64,000 nt of DNA from positions 1-64,000 of the forward strand of contig CAZBEQ010000003.1 in the NCBI GenBank assembly GCA_964490975.1. Direction: 5' to 3'. Shown piece after piece: positions 52,051 through 60,450 of this stretch (the first letter of the stretch is position 1; each line of letters starts with the position of its first letter). The notes beneath the pieces were generated by a model, which did no database searches, was not told the origin of the DNA, and was given only the letters and a program-made list of their open reading frames with translations. A program made the position numbers and the translations under genes. This DNA is from DTU013 sp964490975 (GTDB lineage: Bacteria; Bacillota; Clostridia; Acetivibrionales; DTU013).

Positions 52051-52920
52051 ATGGTAAAGGTGGTTGGAGTCAGGTTCAAGAAAGCCGGGAAGGTTTATTA
52101 CTTTGACCCTGATCAGTTACAGATAGATGAAAGCGCTAATGTGATCGTCGAGACCGCAAGAGGTGTGGAATTCGGAGAGGTCGTCATTCCGGTGCGTGAA
52201 GTGAAGGATGAGGACATAGTCGCGCCGCTTAAAAAGGTGATGCGCATAGCAACTGAAGAAGATGTAAAGCACGCATCCGAGAACAGCAGAAAAGAAAAGG
52301 AAGCTTTTGCTACATGCCTTCAGAAGATAGCAGACCACAATCTTGAAATGAAGTTGATAGATGTGGAGTATACATTTGACAATAATAAAATATTGTTTTA
52401 TTTCACAGCTGATGGAAGAGTAGACTTCAGAGAATTGGTCAAGGATCTTGCATCTGTTTTTAAGACACGTATAGAGTTAAGACAGATAGGTGTCAGGGAT
52501 GAGTCCAAAATGATGGGCGGTATCGGAGTTTGCGGCCGGGTATTGTGCTGTAGCTCATATCTGGGGGAATTCCAGCCGGTATCGATTAAAATGGCAAAGG
52601 AGCAGGGGCTTTCCCTCAATCCAACAAAAATTTCAGGGATCTGCGGCAGGCTGATGTGCTGCCTGAAATATGAACAGGAAGCATATGAACAAATCATCAA
52701 GACAGCTCCTAAAACGGGGGCTATCGTTGACACTCCTGACGGACAGGGAGTAGTCGTAGAAACTTTTATGATTAAGGAAACGGTGAAGGTAAAGCTGGAC
52801 AAGGGCAATGATACTGATCTGAGGGCCTACAAATTCAATGAGGTCAAGCTGATCAAGGATGTTACCGTACGTGATGAAGGTGATTCAATAATCGAGGAAC
52901 TGAAGGCCCTTGAGGACTAA
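52051..52920 (+). CDS. ricT: RicT (YaaT, PSP1 domain) protein
   Basis: Member of the Y-complex (with RicA and RicF) that affects RNase Y function, sporulation and competence in Bacillus and carries an Fe-S cluster there. The 289 residues have the PSP1 core and the cysteine motifs GIGVCGRVLCCSSYL and GICGRLMCCLKYEQ. It follows holB without a gap. The partner genes ricA and ricF are not in this window. Confidence 0.94.
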   Translation: MVKVVGVRFKKAGKVYYFDPDQLQIDESANVIVETARGVEFGEVVIPVREVKDEDIVAPLKKVMRIATEEDVKHASENSRKEKEAFATCLQKIADHNLEMKLIDVEYTFDNNKILFYFTADGRVDFRELVKDLASVFKTRIELRQIGVRDESKMMGGIGVCGRVLCCSSYLGEFQPVSIKMAKEQGLSLNPTKISGICGRLMCCLKYEQEAYEQIIKTAPKTGAIVDTPDGQGVVVETFMIKETVKVKLDKGNDTDLRAYKFNEVKLIKDVTVRDEGDSIIEELKALED

Positions 52921-53041
52921 AGCAAAATAAGTGTTCCAAATTATTGTTAAAGGGTATTTTATTTGTTCTGCAATAATGTTAGAATAGTAACGGTTTATTT
53001 TATATTAAGTAAACAAAATGGATTTGAGGAGGTGTACCTTA

Positions 53042-53212
53042 ATGGCATATCGTATAAGTGATGATTGTATCAGCTGCGGCGCATGTGAAGCAGAATGCCC
53101 GGTTTCATGCATTTCAGCAGGTGATGGAAAATATGTGATAGACAGTGGAGCATGCATAGATTGCGGATCTTGCGCAAACGTCTGCCCGGTTGACGCTCCG
53201 AAGCCGGAATAA
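53042..53212 (+). CDS. 2[4Fe-4S] ferredoxin
   Basis: Small clostridial-type ferredoxin, a low-potential electron carrier. The 56-residue product has two cluster motifs: CISCGACEAECP and CIDCGSCANVCP, with pseudo-twofold symmetry. The ribosome site GAGGAGGTG precedes the ATG at 53042; the frame start at 53018 is upstream of it. It interrupts the usual yaaT-yabA-yabB order, taking the place of yabA. Confidence 0.95.
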   Translation: MAYRISDDCISCGACEAECPVSCISAGDGKYVIDSGACIDCGSCANVCPVDAPKPE

Positions 53213-53293
53213 GTATTGACGCGTTGTAAGGGGTCAGGCATCAGCAATTGGGCTGAAGCAGGGCTCCTTATTTTATATGTTAGGGGAAAAAGG

Positions 53294-54061
53294 ATGGGTT
53301 TGTTGAAAGTAGATATAATGCCCGATGAGAGGGTCGATGATCTCCAGTACAAGGGTCTTAAGCTAATACAGAAAACGAACGGCTTTTGCTTTGGCGTAGA
53401 TGCTGTTTTATTGTCAGATTACGCACAAGTTCCTCAAGGCGGCTCGGTCATAGATCTTGGGACCGGAACAGGAATTGTGGCCGTGCTGCTGGCTGCCAAG
53501 AAAAACCCCGGCAGGGTGGTCGGCCTTGAGATACAGTCTGAGATGGCTGAGATGGCTGCCCGCAGCATTGAGCTAAATGAGCTCGGCGATAAGGTCAGCA
53601 TTATTCGGGGCGATATAAGGGAAGCTGTGCGAATATTTGGAGCATCCAGTTTTGATGCTGTGGCAACTAACCCGCCGTACATGGCAAAGGGCGGAGGACT
53701 GCTCAATCCTGCCGATCCCAAGGCAATATCCAGGCATGAACTCATGTGTACGCTTGAGGATGTGGTATCAACAGCTGCGAAGCTGCTCAGACCGGGCGGA
53801 AAATTCTCCATGGTGCACAGACCTCAGAGACTTGCCGATATAATATGCACAATGCGGGAGAATTCAATTGAACCGAAGCTTTTAAGGCTAGTCCATCCTT
53901 CACCGGGGAAGAAGCCAAACCTTCTTTTGATCAGCGGCACAAGAAATGGGAATCCTGAACTGAGGGTACAAGAGCCGTTGTATATATACGACAGTTCCGG
54001 TGCATATTCGCAGGAAATAGACGAAATATATAACAGGAAAGGCAGAGAAGGCATTGGGTAA
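53294..54061 (+). CDS. tRNA1(Val) A37 N6-methyltransferase-like protein (YabB)
   Basis: Class I SAM-dependent methyltransferase of the TrmN6/YabB group. The 255 residues carry motif I VIDLGTGTGIVAVLLA and the adenine-N6 catalytic motif NPPYMAKGGG. GFCFGVDAVLLSDYA near the start is typical. The ATG at 53294 follows AGGGGAAAAAGG; the longer frame to 53216 runs through a short GGGGTCAGGC sequence and is not preferred. It overlaps rsmI by eight bases. Confidence 0.87.
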   Translation: MGLLKVDIMPDERVDDLQYKGLKLIQKTNGFCFGVDAVLLSDYAQVPQGGSVIDLGTGTGIVAVLLAAKKNPGRVVGLEIQSEMAEMAARSIELNELGDKVSIIRGDIREAVRIFGASSFDAVATNPPYMAKGGGLLNPADPKAISRHELMCTLEDVVSTAAKLLRPGGKFSMVHRPQRLADIICTMRENSIEPKLLRLVHPSPGKKPNLLLISGTRNGNPELRVQEPLYIYDSSGAYSQEIDEIYNRKGREGIG

Positions 54062-54911
54062 TACAGGTACGCTTTATTTGGTAGCAACACCTATCGGCAA
54101 TCTGGAGGATATCACGCTGCGTGCGCTGCGGGTCCTGAAGGAGACTGACATGATAGCGGCTGAGGACACGAGGCAGACGTTGAAGCTTCTGAATCATTTT
54201 GATATCAAGAATAGGCTTATAAGCTATTATGAACATAACAAGATTGAAAAGGGAAACTATCTTATACAACAGCTGCTCGAAGGCAAGAACATAGCGTTGG
54301 TATCAGATGCCGGCTCGCCCGGGATATCCGATCCGGGTGAGGATCTTGTCAGACTGGCGGCTGAAAACGGTATTACAGTGACGATGGTGCCCGGACCGGC
54401 TGCGGTGATAGCCGGTGTAGTACTATCTGGTCTGCCATCCGGAAGGTTTGGCTTTGAAGGCTTCCTGCCCATGAATAAAAGAGTCAGGAACGAAAGGCTT
54501 AAAGCTATCAGTGAGGATACGAGGACACTTGTTTTTTATGAGGCTCCTCACAAGCTTATACATACACTCAGAGATCTCAGATCAGTCCTTGGAAACAGGA
54601 GGATATCGCTTGCAAGGGAATTGACGAAGCGATTTGAAGAAATCTGGCGTACGACGCTTGATGAAGCTATATGCAAATATGAGAATGATACGCCCAAGGG
54701 AGAGTTTGTCCTTGTGATCGAAGGCGCGGACGAACTTGCGCTTGAAGAAGCAAAGGTAAACATCTGGAATGAGGTCAGCCTGGAGGATCATGTTAAACAC
54801 TACATGGATGGCGGACTTGACAAAAAGGAAGCTATGAAAAAAGTTTCGGAGGACCGCGGAATAAGTAAAAGAGATGTTTACAATAGTCTTCTTGGAGACA
54901 GAGAAAATTAG
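54054..54911 (+). CDS. rsmI: 16S rRNA (cytidine-1402 2'-O) methyltransferase
   Basis: Methylates the ribose of C1402 in 16S rRNA. The 285-residue product contains LVATPIGNLEDITLRALRVL, AAEDTRQTLKLL, GSPGISDPG, VPGPAAVIAG and a C-terminal FVLVIEGA segment. The TTG at 54054 overlaps the end of the upstream methyltransferase gene. The pair corresponds to yabB-yabC in Bacillus. Confidence 0.95.
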   Translation: MGNTGTLYLVATPIGNLEDITLRALRVLKETDMIAAEDTRQTLKLLNHFDIKNRLISYYEHNKIEKGNYLIQQLLEGKNIALVSDAGSPGISDPGEDLVRLAAENGITVTMVPGPAAVIAGVVLSGLPSGRFGFEGFLPMNKRVRNERLKAISEDTRTLVFYEAPHKLIHTLRDLRSVLGNRRISLARELTKRFEEIWRTTLDEAICKYENDTPKGEFVLVIEGADELALEEAKVNIWNEVSLEDHVKHYMDGGLDKKEAMKKVSEDRGISKRDVYNSLLGDREN

Positions 54912-54925
54912 CATATAACGAGGCG

Positions 54926-55022
54926 AAACACTGCTGAGGTAAGAAAATTTTTCTACTCAACGTAATTTGCAAAGCAAATTATCGTGAACCGAAAAATTTT
55001 CTATGAACCGAAGTGTTATAAA
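54926..55022. repeat. Class D imperfect palindromic element, copy 1
   Basis: A long imperfect inverted repeat: outer AACACT near 54927 with AGTGTT near 55012, inner AGAAAATTTTTC with GAAAAATTTTCT, centre AATTTGC-AAA-GCAAATT (54964-54980). Its right end (54990-55022) recurs at 58179-58210. Confidence 0.6.
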
Positions 55023-55024
55023 AA

Positions 55025-55050
55025 GACCCGGCACACAATACTGCCGGGTC
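55025..55050 (-). terminator. Terminator of the abrB-like gene
   Basis: Stem GACCCGGCA (55025-55033) with TGCCGGGTC (55042-55050); on the minus strand it is followed by TTTT. It lies 18 bases beyond the abrB-like stop and also faces the rsmI transcript. Confidence 0.85.
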
Positions 55051-55068
55051 CTACTTTGTTAAAGCTAA

Positions 55069-55308
55069 TTACTTTTTTAATTCTTTCATACATGCGGGAC
55101 AAATGTTCTTGCCTTTGTAAACGGTTACATCCTTGGCATCTCCGCAGAAAATGCATGCAGGCTCATATTTCTTCAATATTATCGTAGCCCCGTCGACGTA
55201 TATCTCAAGAGCATCCTTTTCAGCGATATCAAGTGTCCTTCTTAACTCAATAGGAAGCACAACTCTTCCGAGTTCATCAACCTTTCTTACTATACCTGTT
55301 GATTTCAT
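55069..55308 (-). CDS. abrB: AbrB/SpoVT-type transition-state regulator with zinc knuckle
   Basis: Swapped-hairpin DNA-binding regulator. The 79 residues start MKSTGIVRKVDELGRVVLPI and continue with the AbrB fold to about residue 50, then carry CIFCG and CPAC pairs that form a C-terminal zinc knuckle, as commonly seen in clostridial relatives. The position between rsmI and metG matches abrB of Bacillus, on the opposite strand to its neighbours. GGAGGAAAG is the ribosome site. Confidence 0.92.
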   Translation of the reverse strand: MKSTGIVRKVDELGRVVLPIELRRTLDIAEKDALEIYVDGATIILKKYEPACIFCGDAKDVTVYKGKNICPACMKELKK

Positions 55309-55355
55309 ATTCTTTCCTCCTTAATTCTCATTTTTCGACATTAGTTTATGATATA

Positions 55356-55384
55356 ATGCTAACATATATTCCAATAAACGTCAA
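55356..55384 (-). promoter_or_regulatory. Candidate sigma-A promoter of the abrB-like gene
   Basis: On the minus strand: TTGACG (55384-55379), 17-base spacer, TAGCAT (55361-55356), about 50 bases before the start. The -10 box is imperfect. Confidence 0.5.
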
Positions 55385-55729
55385 CAATTAATTTAAAGAT
55401 ATTCAAAAAAATGTTATGTAATAATAGTTAAAACATGGTATTATATGTATTGAAAAATTCCCATAGCCAGCTATTATTAGCGAGTATGTCAATTCCTAAA
55501 CCGTGAAACATTAAAACATTAACTACTACAAAAAAAAGCTCAAAATCCATAATATAACTGGTAATTTTACAAAAACACTTGAACGAAATTCGACATTCTT
55601 TGTCAGCACATAGTGGCGTTTCTTGTCTGTTTGCGTTTAACATAAGCAGCGGAGGATCAACATATAAATTAGTATTGGTCGGAAGGTAATTTCTCATCCC
55701 CTTATAAACCTAGACTGGGAGGCTGAAAT
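55385..55729. other. Intergenic region between abrB and spmA, no supported gene
   Basis: About 345 A+T-rich bases. An 89-codon minus-strand frame (55428-55697) lacks a ribosome site and shows no recognisable pattern, so it is not called. No strong hairpin or promoter was identified. Regulation of spmA probably resides here. Confidence 0.5.
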
Positions 55730-56311
55730 GTGAATTATATATGGTCAGGTTTGTTGGCGGCAGGCTTTATTATAGGGGTACTCAACGGCAGGCTGGAAGC
55801 GGTCACAAGGGCGGCATTCACATCGGCAGAAAGAGCCGTTGAGCTTAGCATAGGACTGCTTGGGATCATGTGCCTGTGGTCCGGATTGATGAAAATAATG
55901 GAGAAAAGCGGCATGATAAGTGTCTTAGCAAAATTGGCCAGCCCTGTGCTGAAGCTGTTATTCCCGAAACTATCCGGGAAAAGCAATGCGGCGGGAGCAA
56001 TAGTAATGAACCTTGCCGCAAATTTCATGGGATTGGGCAATGCGGCAACGCCTCTTGGGATCAAAGCCATGGAAGAGCTTCAAAAGGTTAATACCAGGAA
56101 AGATACTGCCTCGGACGCCATGTGCATGTTTCTGGTACTCAATACAGCTGCAATACAGCTGGTACCGGCAACAGTGATGGCGATAAGGAGCAATGCCGGA
56201 TCAGCAGCGCCGGCCGAGATAACTGCCTGCATATGGGCGGCTTCATTATGCGCATCAATTGCCGGAGTCATTTCGGCAAAGATATTTGCACAGAAGCGAC
56301 GTGATGGATGA
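55730..56311 (+). CDS. spmA: Spore maturation protein A
   Basis: Membrane protein needed, with SpmB, for full dehydration of the spore core in Bacillus and Clostridium. The 193 residues have several membrane segments and the nucleoside-recognition (Gate) domain: ELSIGLLGIMCLWSGLMKIM and MNLAANFMGLGNAATPLGIK. The start is a GTG at 55730 after GGGAGGCTG. It overlaps spmB by four bases (ATGA). Confidence 0.94.
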   Translation: MNYIWSGLLAAGFIIGVLNGRLEAVTRAAFTSAERAVELSIGLLGIMCLWSGLMKIMEKSGMISVLAKLASPVLKLLFPKLSGKSNAAGAIVMNLAANFMGLGNAATPLGIKAMEELQKVNTRKDTASDAMCMFLVLNTAAIQLVPATVMAIRSNAGSAAPAEITACIWAASLCASIAGVISAKIFAQKRRDG

Positions 56312-56850
56312 TGGGAGCTTCTTTTTTTACAGCTATATCTTTATATGCACTGCCCGTAATCATACTTGTCATTCTCGGCACAGGCCTCTTTAGAAATGTC
56401 AGGGTCTTTGATGCTTTTGCAGAAGGTGCCTCGGAAGGTCTAAAGACGGTGATCAGGATATTGCCTTCATTGGTGGGGATACTTACGGCTGTAGGCGTAT
56501 TCAGGGCATCGGGGGCGCTGGACTTTCTGATATATCTATTAAAGCCGGCAGCCTCATTACTTGGTGTCCCGGCTGAAACCATGCCGCTAGCGCTGCTCAG
56601 GCCTGTTTCGGGTAGCGCATCGCTTGCGCTTGTCTCGGATATCCTCCGTCAGTATGGACCCGATTCATATGTAGGACGAGTGGCCAGCACGATGATGGGC
56701 TCAACTGAAACGATTTTTTATACTCTGGCCGTCTATTACGGTTCGACCGGCATCAAAAATATAAGATACACACTTTTGGCAGCCTTGATTGCTGATGGTG
56801 TAAGCGTTGTAGCCTCTGCCTGGGTGTGTGCCCTTGTCTTCGGCAGGTAG
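56308..56850 (+). CDS. spmB: Spore maturation protein B
   Basis: Partner of SpmA with the same fold. The 180-residue product shows FAEGASEGLKTVIRILPSLV, ALLRPVSGSASLALVSDIL and MGSTETIFYTLAVYYGSTGI, all typical of SpmB. It starts within the last codons of spmA, so the two are translated together. Both are expected under mother-cell control; no sporulation promoter was recognised with confidence. Confidence 0.94.
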   Translation: MMGASFFTAISLYALPVIILVILGTGLFRNVRVFDAFAEGASEGLKTVIRILPSLVGILTAVGVFRASGALDFLIYLLKPAASLLGVPAETMPLALLRPVSGSASLALVSDILRQYGPDSYVGRVASTMMGSTETIFYTLAVYYGSTGIKNIRYTLLAALIADGVSVVASAWVCALVFGR

Positions 56851-56883
56851 CGGAGCATGGGGCTGCATCTTATGTTCAGCTGC

Positions 56884-57984
56884 CTAAAGCAGGTTTAGAC
56901 AGCGCAGTAAAATTATTATATTCTTATAGGTGTTCAGAGAGAAGCCTTTTGTTATGTTGGCAGCGGTCAGCCTGAGCATACTGAAATTAGTTTCCGGGTC
57001 TGAAAGGTAAAGCGCCATCATTGCTTTTATCGCATGTATATACAGGCTGCTGTCTCTAAGCTTCATACATGCCGCCTCTGCCTGTGTGGCGAAAAACATG
57101 ATCCTATTCTCGCACTCCTTTAGATTACTGTAAAAAGATGAAAAGTTGAATTCTTCAGTACCTATTGCAGATCTTGCGCTTATGGCCGAGCCGAGCAAGG
57201 ATACTAGACCGCACAGCCAGGGAAAACAGGCTTCATCCAAAAGCCTTATCTCATCGTCTGTAATGTCCGGAATAGAAGCCGCGGCATACATGGCAGCTAT
57301 GCCCAGAAATGTATCGGCGGCTGCGCAAAACTCCCAACAGGAGATATCGCGATAGTGCTTGATATGATCTCCGCTCCAGCTTCTGAGCACCTCTATGCTG
57401 ATGATCGAAGGGTAATGTCTGTAGGATTGAAGGTCTGTATACAGCTGCATGTATTTTTTTATTCTAAATGCGACCCGGTTATATGAAGGAAGGACTGCGA
57501 GCTGTAGCTTGCATTGGTCTGCATTGCATTTGAGCAATACTCTTTCCCTTGATGTCTCATCGGTCTCGTTGGCTGCCTTCAATGAGCTCTTTATTGAGTC
57601 GGCCATACCGCAGGTAATATTTTTCGATGGGTCGACCGAGCTTGAGAGGCAGCTTAAAAGGTTGCGGATTTCATGTTCATCTCTGACATCCTTTCTTTTT
57701 CTATGACTTTCGAGTACATCGTCAATGGCAAATAAGGATAGTATGAATGAAAGGAATCCCTTCATATCAGTGTGAGGGAATAATGAAAACAGAAGGCAGC
57801 ACAGCTTTTTTGTTTCTAACTGAATCGGATGTCTTTCATCATGGATGGCCTCTTTTTTGTATATAGGAACAGGAGTACACAGCCGTTGCTGAATACTAAT
57901 GATATCCTCCTGCCTGCGTGCCTCAGGCAGCGTTTGAAAAATATATCGGAAAAAATATGATATGGTATCTGTTAGCTGCCCCAT
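56884..57984 (-). CDS. DUF2600 (YtpB, tetraprenyl-beta-curcumene synthase-like) protein with altered active site
   Basis: YtpB-type enzymes are large terpene synthases that make sesquarterpenes in Bacillus spores and vegetative cells. The 366 residues follow the family in order: an IDD segment at 87-89, YTDLQSYRHYP near 182-192, CWEFCAAADTFLGIAAMYA near 216-234, DEACFPWLCGL at 250-260, FNFSSFYSNLKECENRI near 279-295. However, the stretch after residue 260, where relatives have an Asp-rich D-Y-F-I-D segment, reads VSLLGSAISARSA and has no Asp. Activity may be lost or changed. It converges on spmB. Confidence 0.78.
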   Translation of the reverse strand: MGQLTDTISYFFRYIFQTLPEARRQEDIISIQQRLCTPVPIYKKEAIHDERHPIQLETKKLCCLLFSLFPHTDMKGFLSFILSLFAIDDVLESHRKRKDVRDEHEIRNLLSCLSSSVDPSKNITCGMADSIKSSLKAANETDETSRERVLLKCNADQCKLQLAVLPSYNRVAFRIKKYMQLYTDLQSYRHYPSIISIEVLRSWSGDHIKHYRDISCWEFCAAADTFLGIAAMYAAASIPDITDDEIRLLDEACFPWLCGLVSLLGSAISARSAIGTEEFNFSSFYSNLKECENRIMFFATQAEAACMKLRDSSLYIHAIKAMMALYLSDPETNFSMLRLTAANITKGFSLNTYKNIIILLRCLNLL

Positions 57985-58106
57985 GTATCTTCAACTCCCT
58001 ATTAGATTATTCAAGGCTTGTCTGAATAAAGGGATCTTTTTCATTAAATTTTATTCCTGCACCATGGCAAAATATTCTGCTAAATCAGCTTTGTCCCAAA
58101 TATTGC

Positions 58107-58135
58107 TTGAAAAAAATACTGTCAAATTGTATAGT
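58107..58135 (+). promoter_or_regulatory. Candidate sigma-A promoter of metG
   Basis: TTGAAA (58107-58112), 17-base spacer, TATAGT (58130-58135), giving a leader of about 115 bases. No T-box elements were recognised in the leader. Confidence 0.6.
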
Positions 58136-58178
58136 AAAGTAGAATAAGGCACGATGGATATAACGATCATCGCCTAAA

Positions 58179-58210
58179 CGAAGAATTTTCTATGAACTAA
58201 AGTGTTTTTA
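58179..58210. repeat. Class D element, partial copy 2
   Basis: Matches 54990-55022 at 27 of 32 positions (shared AATTTTCTATGAAC and AAGTGTT). Only the right end of the element is present. It falls in the metG leader. Confidence 0.55.
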
Positions 58211-58255
58211 CCCTAAGTGCGGGGGAAGCTAAAAGCATATTATGGAGGCATTATA

Positions 58256-60292
58256 ATGGAAAAAAAGACTTTTTATATCACCACGCCGATTTATTATCCA
58301 AGCGATAAGCTACATATAGGGCATTCGTATACAACGGTAGCAGCAGATGCTATATCCAGATACAAAAGACTCAGGGGCTATGATGTCATGTTCCTTACCG
58401 GAACGGATGAACATGGGCAGAAGATACAGCGAAAGGCTGAGGCAAAGGGCGTTACACCCAAACAATACGTGGATGACATCGTCGCCGGTATTAATGAGCT
58501 TTGGAAGCTGATGAAGATCACCAATGACAGGTTTATAAGGACTACGGACAAGGGACACGAGTCCGCGGTCCAGAAAATATTCAAGAAGCTGTATGACAAC
58601 GGAGATATATATAAGAGCGAGTATGAGGGCTGGTACTGTACGCCGTGTGAATCCTTCTGGACCAAGACGCAGCTCAAGGAGGGCAAATGCCCCGATTGTG
58701 GAAGAGAAGTGGAATTAACCAAGGAAGAGAGCTATTTTTTCAGATTGTCCAAATACCAGGACAGACTGATCAAGCATATTGAAGAAAATCCTGATTTTAT
58801 TCAGCCTGTTTCGAGGCAGAACGAGATGCTGAACAACTTCCTCAGGCCGGGGCTTGAAGACCTCTGCGTTTCAAGGACCACCTTCAACTGGGGTATTCCT
58901 GTTACATTCGATGAAAAGCATGTTGTATATGTATGGATCGATGCACTTTCAAACTACATCACTGCACTTGGATATATGTCGGGTGACGATTCCGCATACG
59001 GAAAATACTGGCCGGCTGATGTACATCTTGTCGGGAAGGAAATCGTCAGATTCCACACTATCATATGGCCTGCGATGCTAATGGCGCTCGGCGAGCCACT
59101 GCCCAAACAGATTTTCGGCCATGGCTGGCTGCTGCTGGATGGCGGTAAAATGTCCAAATCAGTAGGAAATGTTGTAGATCCTGTAGCTTTGATAAACAAA
59201 TATGGTCTGGATGCTATTCGCTATTTTCTTCTCAGAGAGGTCCCGTTTGGTTCCGATGGCGTTTTTTCCAACGAGGCTCTGTTCCAGAGGATCAATTCCG
59301 ATCTGGCAAATGACCTTGGCAACCTGCTGAGCAGGACAGTGGCCATGATTGACAAGTATTTCGGTGGGATACTGCCGGAGCAGCAGGTTGAGGGCGATTT
59401 TGACAATGAATTGAAATCGGTCTACCGCCAGCTCCCACAGAGGGTGGAAGAGCTGATGGACAAGCTCCAGTTCAGTACCGCGCTCACTGAGATCTGGAAA
59501 GCGATATCAAGAACCAATAAATATATCGACGAAACCATGCCCTGGGTATTGGCCAAGTCGGAAGAAAACAAGCCACGTCTGGCCGCTGTGATGTACAATC
59601 TGGCAGAAAGCCTTAGGATCATATCGATACTAATACAGCCGTTCATGCCTGAAACACCGGGAAAAATGTGGAAGCAGCTAGGTATAGAAGACAGTGGCGC
59701 ATTGGAATGGGACAGCACAAAACAATGGGGCTTTTATCCCGCTGGTGTCTCCGTACAAAAGGGAGATGTGATTTTCCCAAGGATAGATATAAAGAAAGAG
59801 CTTGAGGATATAGAGGCAATGTCGCTGGAATACAAAAAGAGCGCTTCAGCCGGCAGTAACTCTGCAGCAAAAGCACAGCCTGCTGCAAATGACAAAAAAG
59901 CACAGGAAGCATCTTCAGGAAAATCTGAGAATGCAGGAAACGCAACAAATAATAAGTGCGGGGAGAATAACCAGATCACGATAGATGACTTTGCCAAGCT
60001 GGATCTGAGAGTGGTAAAGGTAATCGAAGCTCAAAAGGTCGAAGGCTCGGATAAGCTCCTAAAGCTTAAGGTTGAGCTTGGAGGAGAGATCAGGCAGGTG
60101 GTTTCCGGAATAGCAAAGCACTATAGTCCCGAAAGCCTTGTAGGTAAATCGGTGATCCTTGTTGCAAACCTGAAGCCCGTTAAACTGAGGGGGATAGAAT
60201 CACAGGGTATGATACTGGCCGCCTCAAATGATGAAACACTTGCTGTTGCCACACTTGACGGCCCTATAGACAGCGGATCGAAGGTATGCTGA
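58256..60292 (+). CDS. metG: Methionyl-tRNA synthetase
   Basis: Charges tRNA(Met). The 678-residue product has HIGH at residues 20-23, a Cys4 zinc knuckle (CTPC and CPDC near 127-147), the KMSKS loop in GGKMSKSVGN near 298, an anticodon-binding helical domain, a low-complexity Ala/Ser/Asn linker (about 530-575) and a C-terminal tRNA-binding OB domain (FAKLDLRVVKVIEAQKVEGS). The ATG at 58256 follows TGGAGGC; the frame start at 58217 has no ribosome site. It is followed by tatD and yabE-like genes as in Bacillus. Confidence 0.96.
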   Translation: MEKKTFYITTPIYYPSDKLHIGHSYTTVAADAISRYKRLRGYDVMFLTGTDEHGQKIQRKAEAKGVTPKQYVDDIVAGINELWKLMKITNDRFIRTTDKGHESAVQKIFKKLYDNGDIYKSEYEGWYCTPCESFWTKTQLKEGKCPDCGREVELTKEESYFFRLSKYQDRLIKHIEENPDFIQPVSRQNEMLNNFLRPGLEDLCVSRTTFNWGIPVTFDEKHVVYVWIDALSNYITALGYMSGDDSAYGKYWPADVHLVGKEIVRFHTIIWPAMLMALGEPLPKQIFGHGWLLLDGGKMSKSVGNVVDPVALINKYGLDAIRYFLLREVPFGSDGVFSNEALFQRINSDLANDLGNLLSRTVAMIDKYFGGILPEQQVEGDFDNELKSVYRQLPQRVEELMDKLQFSTALTEIWKAISRTNKYIDETMPWVLAKSEENKPRLAAVMYNLAESLRIISILIQPFMPETPGKMWKQLGIEDSGALEWDSTKQWGFYPAGVSVQKGDVIFPRIDIKKELEDIEAMSLEYKKSASAGSNSAAKAQPAANDKKAQEASSGKSENAGNATNNKCGENNQITIDDFAKLDLRVVKVIEAQKVEGSDKLLKLKVELGGEIRQVVSGIAKHYSPESLVGKSVILVANLKPVKLRGIESQGMILAASNDETLAVATLDGPIDSGSKVC

Positions 60293-60312
60293 AGAGCGGC
60301 TAGCTATTACAC

Positions 60313-60369
60313 AGGGGACATTCCTGATATACCTGCTTCAGTGTCACATACAGAAGGTGTGTCCCCTTA
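60313..60369. repeat. Class B REP-like palindrome between metG and tatD
   Basis: AGGGGACATTCCTG (60313-60326) faces CAGAAGGTGTGTCCCCTT (60351-60368), an imperfect inverted repeat with the same GGGGACA/TGTCCCC ends as the elements at 40511 and 49467. It lies 21 bases after metG. Confidence 0.7.
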
Positions 60370-60450
60370 CCTGTTACGGTTTATTGCACTATATTCAATA
60401 ATAATATATAATTATAACAATACATGCATGGACATAATGTGAGGTAATGT

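Noticed and set aside
53229..53270. Third class C element beginning GGGGTCAGGC upstream of the trmN6-like gene
   Set aside because: Only ten bases match the class C end and no opposite arm exists; chance or a very old remnant.
55428..55697. 89-codon minus-strand frame upstream of spmA
   Set aside because: No ribosome site, no recognisable pattern and A+T-rich composition like the surrounding spacer.
58136..58255. T-box leader for metG
   Set aside because: No T-box core sequence or specifier helix is seen; the leader holds part of a dispersed repeat.
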